NCBI GenBank assembly: GCA_029783825.1
Contig: JAREIK010002670.1
Span: 38,853 to 102,852, forward strand
Direction of reading: 5' to 3'
DNA from: Sapria himalayana
Taxonomy: Eukaryota > Streptophyta > Magnoliopsida > Malpighiales > Rafflesiaceae
DNA: 64,000 nt
The translations under genes and the position numbers were made by a program. The notes beneath the pieces are model-generated. The model saw only the letters and a list, made by a program, of their open reading frames with translations, searched no databases and was not told the origin of the DNA. Shown here piece by piece: positions 54,629 to 64,000 of the stretch. Positions within the stretch are counted from its first letter, which is position 1. The number at the start of each line of letters is the position of its first letter.

Positions 54629-54636
54629 GCATTTAG
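54629..54636 (+). repeat. Target-site duplication of hAT copy B, right (GCATTTAG)
   Basis: Exact copy of 51130-51137. The satellite continues as GCATTTAGTGGTTTATAGG. Confidence 0.95.
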
Positions 54637-57600
54637 TGGTTTATAGGTTTTATTTAAAAAATAAAATAACAAAAAAATTATTTTTATTATTTTTTTGATA
54701 TTTTCAAAGGTTATAACCTTTGAAAATATAATAATTTTTAATTTTTTTTCAAATGTGAATACAATATTTAGTTATACTAATCATTATATTTATATATTAT
54801 ATAAATTCAATATAAACAATTTTATTGATAAATATTCTAATAATAATCAAAAATAAATAAATAATCCATTAATAATAAAATAGATATTAATTAAAATATA
54901 ATTACAAAACATTAAATGATTTAAAAGCAAAAAATATATATTACTATATAATAATTTTTTTTTTGAATTTTTTTTTCTTTTAATAAGTTTATCTATATTT
55001 TTTTGATGAAAAATAATTTATATAAATTATATTTGTCTAAATCATAATTTATTATGTAATTAATATTTATATATAAATAAACAAATAAATAATTAAAATG
55101 AATATTTAAAATTATAATCAAAAAATGAGATTTATTATTTATTATATTTTATTTAGGGATACAAGTTTAATTTAAATTAGATCTGTTTAACTAATAATTT
55201 ATTTTATAATTAATATTTCTATAAAAATAAACTGATAAATAATTAAAATATAAATTTAAAATTATACTGAATAAAAATTAAAATGAGATTTAAGATTTAT
55301 TATTAATGTATACTAGTTTAATAGTTTATGCGTTTATAGGTTTTGTTGTTAGAAGTTTAGTGATTTATGTTTTTAGGCTTTTAGTGGTTTATAAGTTTTA
55401 TATAAAAAAATAAAATAACAAAAAAATTTCTATAATTTGTTATCATTTTCATAGGTTATAACCTTTGAAAATATAATAATATTTACAATTTTTTGAAATG
55501 TGAATAAAATATTTAGTTATAATAATATTAATAATATTATATATCATATAAATTAAATATAAACAATTTTATTGATAGACAATATAATAATGATCAAAAT
55601 CTAAATTATTAAACTATTAATAAAAAGATATATATTAATTAAAAAATATTTACAAAACCCAAATTGATTCAAAATTAAAGTAAAAAATGTTACTGGCAAA
55701 TAATTTTTAATTTTTCAATTTTTAGTTTTTTTATAAGCATATATATTTTTTTTGATTAAAAATAAATTATTTAAATTATATTTGTCACACTCATAATTTA
55801 TTTTGTAATAAATATTTCTATAAAATAAACTTATAAATAATTAAAATGAATATTTAAAATAATAATAAATTGAAATACAAATTAGATTTTTTAATTATTA
55901 AGTAGTATATAGCAGTTTAATGGTTTATGTATTTTGGCATTACAGGCCTTAGGAGTTTTTTGATTTAATTGTGTATTCATTTAGTGGTTTATAGGTTTTT
56001 TTTAAAAATTAAAATAATAAAATATTTATTTTTATTATTTTTTTATATTTTCAAAAGTTATAACATTTGAAAATATAATAATTTTTAAATTTTTTTCAAA
56101 TGTTAATTCAATATTTAGTTATAATAATCATTATATTTATATAACATATAAATTCAAAATAAATAATATTATTAATAAATACTCTAAAAATGATCAAAAA
56201 ATAAATTAATAATCTATTATTAATAAGATATATATCAATTAAAATATAATAAAAAATCTTAAAGTGATTCATAAGAAATCAAAATATATTACTATATAAT
56301 AATTTGTTGTTTTGAAATTTTTTTTTCTTTTAAAAAGTTTATCCATATTTTTTGATGAAAATTAATTTATATAAATTATATTTGTCTAACTCATAATTTA
56401 TTTTTAATTTATATTTATATTAAAAAAAACAAATAAATAATTAAAATGAATATTTAAAATTATAATGAAAAAAGATATATTGAGATTTATTCGTTATTAT
56501 TTTGGGTGTACGAGTCTAATTTAAATTAGATCTATCTCACGAATAATTTATTTTGTAATTAATATTTCTATAAAAATAAACTAATAAATATTTAAAATAA
56601 AAATTTAAAATTATACTGAATAAAAATTAAAATGAGATTTATGAATTATTATTAATGTATACCAGTTTAATATTTTAAGTATATAAAGGTTTTTTAGTTT
56701 ATGACTTTAGAGATTTATGTTTTTAGGAATTTCTTGGTTTGTAGGTTTTATTTAAACAATGGAATAACAAAAAAAATATTTTTGATATTTTTTCACATTT
56801 TCAAAGGTTATAACCTTTGAAAATGTTATAATTTTAAAATTTTTTAAAAATATGAATATAATTTTTAGTAATAATAAACATTATAATTATATATAATATA
56901 AACTAAATATATATAATTTTATTGATAGATATGATATCAATTATCAAAAAATAAATTAATATGCTATTATTAATATGATTATTATAAATTAAAATATAAT
57001 TGCAAAACCTAAAAATATTCAAAATCCAAAAAAAGTTTATTACTAAATAATAATTTATTTTTACGTTTTGCTTCTTTTTATAAGCTTTAATATTTTTTTG
57101 ATGAAAAATAAATTAATTAAATTATATTTGTATCAATCATAATTTATTTTGTAATTAATATTTTAATAAATTATTTAAATTATATTTAATGTTTACGAGT
57201 TTAAAGGTTTAAGTATTTAGGAGCTTTTGTGTTTATGAGTTTAGAGGTTTAAGTGTTTAGGCATTTAGTGGTTTATAAGTTTTATTTAAACAATGATATT
57301 ACAAAAAATTTATTTTTATTATTTTTTTAATTTTTGAACGTTATAACCTTTGAAAGTATAATAATTTTAAAATTTTTTTCAAATGTAAATATAATATTTA
57401 GTTATAATAATCTTAATAATTATAAGTCATTTAAATTCAATATAAATAATTAGATTGCTAGATATAATAATAATGATCAAAAAAAATTTAATAAACTATT
57501 ATTAATAAGATAGATATTATTTAAAATATATTTGCAAAATCTAAATTTATTCAAATTCAAAGTAAAATATATTACTTAAAAATAAATTTTTTAATGTTTT

Positions 57601-60600
57601 TTTTTATAACTTTATATTTTTGTTATTATAAATAAATTATTTAAATTAATCTATCTTACTCATAATTTTTTTTATTATTTATAATTCTATAATAATAAAC
57701 TATTAAATAATTAAAATAATTATTTAAAATTATTATCAATAGAAATAAAATTGAGATTGATTATTTATTATTCAGGATATACCGGTTTAATGGTTTAAGT
57801 ATTTAGGTGTTTTTGGGTTTAAGAGTTTAGTGATTTAAGTGTTTAGACCTTTGGTGATTTATAGTTATTATCTAAAGAATTAAAAAACATAAAATTTAAT
57901 ATTTTGAATTTTTTTAATTTTTGAAGGTTGTAATCTTTGAAAATATAATAATTTTAAATTTTTTTAAATATGAATATAATATTTAGTAATAATAATCTTT
58001 ATAATTATATATAATGTAAACTAAATATAAATAATTTTATTAATAGATATTATAATAATGATTAATAAATAAATTAATAAACTAATATTAATAAGAATGA
58101 TATAAATTAAAATATAATTGTAGAATCTAAAATGATTCAAAATCAAAATAAGATATATTACTAAATATTAATTTTTTATTTTACAAATTTTGTCTCATTT
58201 TATAAGCATATATATTTTTTTCATCAAAAATAAATTATTTAAAATATATGTCTCACTAATAATTTATTTTATAATTAATATTTCTATAAAAATAAATTGA
58301 TAAATAATTAATATGAATATTTAAAATTTTAATGAATACTAATAAAACTGAGATTTTTGATTTATTATTTAGTCTATACTAATTTAATGTTTTAAGTATT
58401 TATGGGCTTCGGGGTTTAGGAGTTTAGTCATTTTAGTATGTAGTCATTTAGTGGTTCATAGGTTTAATATAAAAAATAAAAAAACAAAAAATTTATTTTT
58501 GTTATTTTTTCTCATTTTTGAAGTTTATAACCTTTGAAAATATAATAATTTAAAATTTTTTTTTGTAAAGTGAATACAATATGAAGTTATAATAATCATA
58601 ATAATTATATATAATATAAATTCAATATAAACTAATTTATTGATATTTATTATAATAATGATCATAAAAAAGTAATAACCAATTATTAATAAGATAAATA
58701 TTGTTTAAAATATATTTGCAAAACCTAAAATGACTCAAAATCAAAGTGAAATATTTTACTAAATATTAATTTTATATTTTTAAATTTTTGGATCCATTTA
58801 TAAGCCTATATATTTTTTGATGAAAAATAAATTATTTAAATTATATTTGTCTCACTAATAATTTATTTTTTAATTTATATTTCTATAAAATTAAACTAAT
58901 AAATAAGTAAAATTTATATTTAAAATTATAATGAATACAAATAAAAATGAGATTTCTTATTTATTATTTATTATTTAGGTTATATAGGTTTAATAGTTTA
59001 AGTATTTAGGGGTTTTTGTGGGTTATGAGTCTAGAGATTTAAATGTTTAGTCATTTAGTGGTTTATAAGTTTTATTTAAATAATAAAATAAAAAAAAATT
59101 ATTTTTGTGATTTTTTATAATTTTTGAAGGTTATAACTTTCGAAAATATAATAATTTTTAATTTTTTTTCAAATATAAATATAATATTTAGTTATAATAA
59201 CTTAATAATTATAAGACATTTTAATTGAGTATAAGTAATTTTATTGTTCGATATTATAAAAATAATCAAATAATAAATTAATAAACTATTATTAATAATA
59301 TTGATCGCAATTAAAATATAATTGCAAAACTTATATATAATGATTCAAAATCAAAGTAAAATATATTACAAAATAATAATTATTTGTTTTTAAATTTTTA
59401 CTTCTTTATATAAGCTTTTTTTTTGATTAAAAATAAATAAATAAAATTATATTTGTCTCACTCATTATTTATTTTGTGATTGATATTTCTATAAAAAATA
59501 AACTAATAAATAATTAAAATGAATATTTAAAATTATAATAAATTCAAATTAAAATGAGATTTATGATTTATTATATATTGTATACATGTTTAAATGTTTT
59601 GATTATTTAAGAGTTTTGTCGTTTAGGAGTTTAGCAATTTTTGTTTTTAGGCATTTAGTGGTTTATAGGTTTTATTTATATAATAAAAATTTAAAATTCT
59701 ATTTTTGATTTTTTCTGATATTCAAGGTTATAACCTTTGAAAATAAAATAATTATATATCATACTAATAATCAAACCAAAATAATTTAATATAAATTCAA
59801 TATAAATAATTTTAATGTTAGATAATATAATAATTATCAAAAATTAAATTAATAAACTATTATTAATAATATAAATATTAATTAAAATATATTTACATAA
59901 CACAAAATTATTCAAAATCAAATCAAAATATATTACTAAATAATACTATTTAATTTTTAAAATTTTCTTTATTTTTATAAGGTTATTTTTTTATTAAAAT
60001 AAATTATTTAAATAATAATTGTCTCACTCAAAATTTATTTTGTAATTTATATTTCTAAAAAATAAACTATAAATAATAAAAATGGATATTTAAATTTATA
60101 ATAAATAGAAATAAAAAATACATTTATTATTTATTAAGTAGTATATAGCTGTTAAAAGATTTATGTATTTAGGGGTTTCGGGATTTATGAGCTTACTGAT
60201 TTAAGTAAGTAAGATTTTAATGATCTATAGGTTTTATTTAAAAAATGAAATAACAAAAAATTTATTTTTATTATTTTTTCTCTTTTTTTAAGGTTATAAC
60301 CTTTGAAAATATAATAATTTTTAAATTTTTTTCAAAAGTGAATTCAATATTTAGTTATAATAATCATTATATTTATATTTCATATAAATTCAATATAAAC
60401 TATTTTATTGATAAATATTCTAATAATGATCAAAAAATAAATTAATAATCTATTATTAATAAGATAGATATGAATTATAATATAATTACAAAATCTAAAA
60501 TGATTTAGAAGCAAAGCAAAATATATTACTATTTATGAATTTTTTGTTTTTAAATTTTTTTTTCTTTTAAAAAGTTTATCTAAATTATTTTGATGAAAAA

Positions 60601-60868
60601 TTATTAATATAAATTATATTTGTGTAACTGATAATTTATTTTGTAATAAATATTTATATAAAAATAAACAAATAAATAATTAAATTTGAATATTTAAATT
60701 TAAAATGAAAAAAAATGAGATTTATTCTTTATTATTTAGGATAAACCGGTTTAATTTAAATTAGATCTGTCTCACTAATAATTTATTTTGTAATTAATAT
60801 TTCTATATAGATAAACTGATAAATAATTAAAATTAAAATTATACTGAATAATTAAAATAATTTATTTT
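54629..60868 (+). repeat. AT-rich complex satellite array, forward orientation, block 5
   Basis: Satellite resumes mid-octamer after hAT B. Perfect dyad at 54698-54729. Octamer tracts near 55315, 55915, 56670, 57200, 57785, 58380, 58990, 59590 and 60150. The order of monomer types (GGCATTAC type, AAGGTTTTTTAGTTTATG type, TTTAGGAGCTTTTGTG type, TTAGACCTTTGGTG type) parallels 6.0-8.0 kb and, reversed, 24.8-26.8 kb. A rearranged joint lies near 59760. Block ends at the left junction of element C copy 2 (TATACTGAATAATTAAAATA). Confidence 0.93.
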
Positions 60869-61968
60869 GTTCCTCTCTCAACTCTAGAATGATTGCTAAA
60901 GCTCTGACCAAAATAATAGGAGCTTTTACTTTATCTCTATTATGTCTCATCATATTTAATGTTGAATCACTGGGCTATCAAATGTAATTTGACTCATGTT
61001 CGCTCACAGACTAAACCAATGTTGTACCCCTATTTGTTGAAATAGCTAGTTGTTGAGGATGCTATTTATATTGATTAATGTAATTTCTTCTAAAATATCT
61101 CTTATGCACACACTCAAAGTAATTTTTTTAAAACTTAATTCACCTATAAAAAAATAACCACCTTGTAGCCTATTAGAACAAACTAGCCCCTGGGCAGTTT
61201 GAGCAGGTCAAGAAGTATGGGCTCTCTTTCAATCAAGAATCAAAAAATTTATTTTATTGTGATGTCTAACCCTTTTTTTATATCCTCATGGATATGAAAA
61301 GTATCATTTATTTCTCTTTATATTAAATGAGTTATGTATACAAGCTCACTATACCCAAAAGGTGTAAATGAATCATATTAAAATGTATAAAAGGTTTTAA
61401 TCATTGCTCAAAATATTAGTCTTGCATATTGACACTTGAGGTCACATATCAAAGGAAAAAACCATAGTGATTTTTTCAATCCCAAGAATTTTAGCTATAG
61501 ATAGTTATAAAGAGTAGTACTCGAGTTTAACTATTTCTAGGGTCATGACTTTTGCTCTTGAGGAATGTCCAAAGTTAAAATCATTCCTAGTGCAATGACT
61601 TTGCAATATAAAGATAAAATGCACAAGCTATGGTCATATCCAATACTGTGACCCAGAATTATAGTGATTAAATATGTATTTATGATCATTCTTCGTGCCA
61701 TAACAATATGTTCAACAGAGAGACACAAGTTATGCCATATTCTCATCGATATGATTTTAGTGTTCTAGAGACAAAATATACAATAATGACCATTGCTAAT
61801 GCTACAATAATCTAAAGCAAGAAAGAGAGTGAATCCATAACTCACCCCTTGAGTCATGACTTTGTGTTACATATACAAAAAGATAAATCTGTGACAATTC
61901 CTAAAAGTTGTGAATTTAAATTTAAATTTAACACTTAGCCATTTGATTATAAAAGTGCAAAACATGAA

Positions 61969-62046
61969 GATTTAGGATTTAGGGTTTATGGGTTAGGGTC
62001 ATAGTTTATGGTTTAAGGCTTAGGATTTAATGTTTAGGGTTTATGG
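61969..62046 (+). repeat. Degenerate telomere-like tract inside element C copy 2
   Basis: Reads as about eleven 7-bp variants of TTTAGGG: GATTTAG, GATTTAG, GGTTTAT, GGGTTAG, then GTTTATG, GTTTAAG, GTTTAGG, GTTTATGG. It is better preserved than in copy 1. It is directly followed by T-runs (62047-62066) and then TGGAAAATACACA. The 7-bp period separates it from the 8-bp satellite octamers. Confidence 0.7.
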
Positions 62047-62586
62047 TTTTTTTAGTTTTTTTTGGAAAATACACACTTTATTTATAATTTAGGCACACAA
62101 CTTACAAGAGACTAAAAAGCTGACTAATTTAGGCCAGCCCACCAAATCCTATGCACCTTAATGATTCTATGCATAAAATACATAAAAAAACATAATGTCT
62201 AAGTATTCCAAGCGTACGAATACAACTAAAATCACCTGGCATTCCCGGACGTCACAGTTGGCATTGAGTCATTATGCGCATTGCATCCTTTCCATTCGGA
62301 TTTGTCCAAGGCTTTTGGTGGAACCTGAATGATGCACCATATTAAAACTATGCAAATATAAGATTGTGCATGTGTGTGACATGCAGCATCAAGCATTTGC
62401 CTATGTCATTGCTATGCAATGGAATACACGTAAAACTGAATACTCATAAATCCAGAAGTCTTTATCTATGGCACTTTGGCAATTCATTCTACCTCTGAAT
62501 TCCACATTCTTTTGCTCCAATGATTCTCAAAAGAATATCTCATGTGTTAGAATGCTTCCTCCTCGAGCTCCAAGAAGTGGCTGTAT

Positions 62587-62594
62587 GTTGCACA
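62587..62594. repeat. Target-site duplication GTTGCACA, left
   Basis: Exact match to 63074-63081. The empty equivalent in element C copy 1 is at 15820-15827. Confidence 0.93.
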
Positions 62595-63073
62595 TAGAGG
62601 TGTCAAACGGGCCGGCCCAGCACGGCACGGCCCATTTTTCACGTGCCCAGCCGTGCTACCGTGCCGTGCCGGGCACGGCACGGTTTTTTAAATTCGGGCA
62701 TGGCACGGCCCGTGGGCACGGCAAGGCCGTGCCGTGCCGTGCCGGCCCGCTCGGGCACGGGCGCACGGCAAGGCAGGGCAGGCGGGGCGGGGCGGGTCGG
62801 GTCTGTTTGGACCCGACCCGCGGTCTTTTTACCGGGGGCGGGGCCCGGTTGGGTCACGAATCACGACTCAGTGAGTCGTGACCGTGAGTCGTGACTCGTG
62901 AGTCGCGACTCACGACTCACGACGCAAGCACGCGGGCCGGCACGTGGTTTGTTCGCCCGGGCCCGGCACGGGCCCGTGCACGTTTTTTTATCGTGCCGGG
63001 CCGGCCCAGGCACGGCCGAACCATGTCGTGCCTCGTGCAGGGCCGGGCCGGCCCGGCCCGTTTGACACCTCTA
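62595..63073. mobile_element. 479-bp GC-rich non-autonomous hAT-like element (MITE-like)
   Basis: Ends are TAGAGGTGTCAAACGGGCC and its exact reverse complement, pairing for 21 bp before the first mismatch. The 8-bp target duplications are perfect. Such TA-starting ends with 8-bp duplications fit the hAT superfamily. The interior is strikingly GC-rich: repeats of GCACGGC / GCCGTGCC and GGGCACGG on both arms, plus a central fold-back of alternating GAGTCGTGA and CACGACTCA words (about 62858-62924). Open frames across it (62468-62881, 62639-62857, 62643-62894, 62891-63142, 62944-63147) exist only because GC-rich repeats lack stop codons; none encodes a transposase. It would need a transposase supplied from elsewhere. 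Its clean ends make it the youngest insertion in the window. Confidence 0.92.
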
Positions 63074-63081
63074 GTTGCACA
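63074..63081. repeat. Target-site duplication GTTGCACA, right
   Basis: Exact partner of 62587-62594. Element C text resumes with GATAAAATATCAAAAAATA. Confidence 0.93.
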
Positions 63082-63507
63082 GATAAAATATCAAAAAATA
63101 TGCATGCATCGGTGTGCATGTGTGATGAGGTCCACCTCATAGTATAATTATCTATGCGTACGACCAAGCAAGAATACAAGTAAAATTACAAAATGCTATA
63201 AAGATCGGTCTTCGGCTCCCAGGAGTGTAGAATGAATTGGGTGGCCGACTATGCTGCATGATTGGGCGAGTAAGACACACTCCTAGCTACTCTTGGGTTT
63301 ACTCTCGGCCACTTTGCTCGGTCTCGTCAGTTTTCTGAATGTTATCATCCCTGCTTGCTAGTGGGGCCCTCTACAAGCGGGTGAGCCCATACGTCTAGCT
63401 GCTTCCTAGACTTGCTGGCCCCTCTAAATGCTACTCCAAAATCAACAAGAATATGTGCACATTTGAACTATGGTCTGTCGCTATGTGTGTGTGGTGTAGC
63501 AGTATCT

Positions 63508-64000
63508 GGGTTTAGTAGTTTAGTAATTTAAGTATTTATGTATTTTGTTGTTTATAGGTTTAATTTAAATAATTAAATAACAAAAAAATTATTTTTATGA
63601 TTTTTTCTCATTTTCAAGGTTATAACCATTGAAAATATTATAATTTTTAATTTTTTTTTCAAATGTTAATACAATATTTAATTATAATAATCATAAAAAT
63701 TAAATCATGTAAATTCAATATAAATACTTTTATTGATCAATATTATAATAATGATCATAAAATAGATTAATAAACTATTATTAATAAGATAGATATTAAT
63801 TAAAATATATTTGCAAAACCTAAAACGATTCAAAATCAAAGTAAAATATATTACTAAATAATAATTTATTATTTTTAAATTTTTTATTCTTTTTATAAGC
63901 TTATAAATTTTTTTGATGAAGATAAATTATTTAAATTATATTTGTCTCCTTCATAATTTTATTTTGCAATTAATATTTCTATAAAAAAAACTAATAAATA
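63508..64000 (+). repeat. AT-rich complex satellite array, forward orientation, block 6 (runs off the window)
   Basis: Begins in an octamer tract (GGGTTTAGTAGTTTAGTAAT) right after element C copy 2. It matches the monomer following copy 1 at 16568-17060 nearly base for base, including TTGATCAATATTATAATAAT and GCTTATAAATTTTTTTGATG. The array continues past the window end. Confidence 0.92.

Larger units (their letters stand above)
60869..63507. mobile_element. Element C, copy 2 (with nested insertion)
   Basis: Homologous to 14118-16567 end to end, with the same satellite text at both junctions. It differs by scattered substitutions and by the loss of about 310 bp: GTGTAGAAT near 63230 joins directly to GGGTGGCCGACTATGC. 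It also carries the 479-bp GC-rich insertion at 62595-63073. The frame at 61543-61746 overlaps the counterpart of a frame in copy 1 (14789-14977), but indels make the predicted peptides differ in start and end. I do not consider it coding. Element class is unknown. Confidence 0.75.

Noticed and set aside
62468..63179. Overlapping GC-rich ORFs on both strands
   Set aside because: All six frames are open because GCACGGC / GGGCACGG repeats contain no stop codons. The region is a MITE with inverted ends and target duplications, not a gene.
1..64000. CRISPR array, because of regularly spaced palindromic repeats
   Set aside because: Spacing is about 590 bp rather than tens of bases, the intervening sequence is itself repeated, no cas genes are present, and the sequence is plant nuclear in character.
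1..64000. tRNA, rRNA or organellar DNA
   Set aside because: I found no tRNA-like arms with conserved TTCRA loops, no rRNA landmarks and no organelle genes. The high A/T content comes from the satellite.

Overview
This window is very AT-rich and contains no intact gene. It looks like heterochromatin from a plant nuclear genome. Two things point to a plant: a BED-finger hAT transposase of the Ac / RICESLEEPER / DAYSLEEPER kind, and degenerate TTTAGGG-type telomere-like tracts. I cannot name the species.

Most of the window is one complex satellite with a monomer of roughly 530-600 bp, or about 750 bp in a subset that carries an internal tandem duplication of about 150 bp. Each monomer has three landmarks: (i) a dyad built on AAAGGTTATAACCTTT, which in the best copies is a perfect 32-bp palindrome; (ii) a tract of about 80-90 bp of degenerate 8-bp units (NNTTTANN-like), the least AT-rich part of the monomer; (iii) an A/T-only remainder. 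Monomers fall into recognisable types that recur in partly conserved order, so the array has higher-order structure. One block of about 5 kb at 6.86-11.8 kb has a matching copy, including private deletions, about 37.1 kb away at 44.0-48.9 kb.

Layout: forward satellite (1-4438); a 572-bp unrelated insert (4439-5010); forward satellite (5011-14117); a 2.45-kb non-satellite segment called 'element C' here (14118-16567); forward satellite (16568-23385); a 67-bp left-end scrap of element C (23386-23452); satellite in the OPPOSITE orientation (23453-34665), interrupted by hAT copy A (27900-31582); a 55-bp right-end scrap of element C, also reversed (34666-34720); forward satellite (34772-51137); hAT copy B (51138-54628); forward satellite (54629-60868); a second element C (60869-63507), itself interrupted by a 479-bp GC-rich non-autonomous hAT-like element (62595-63073) with a perfect 8-bp target duplication; forward satellite to the end.

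The pieces fit a history. Element C and an hAT element entered single satellite monomers and were then copied along with the array. hAT A and B lie in the same 8-bp satellite site (GCATTTAG), in the same orientation relative to the satellite, and share three premature stop codons, so they are probably one dead insertion that was duplicated. An inversion of about 11.3 kb later broke one element C copy, leaving its left end at 23.4 kb and its right end, reversed, at 34.7 kb. The GC-rich element is the youngest visible insertion; the first element C copy still shows its empty site.
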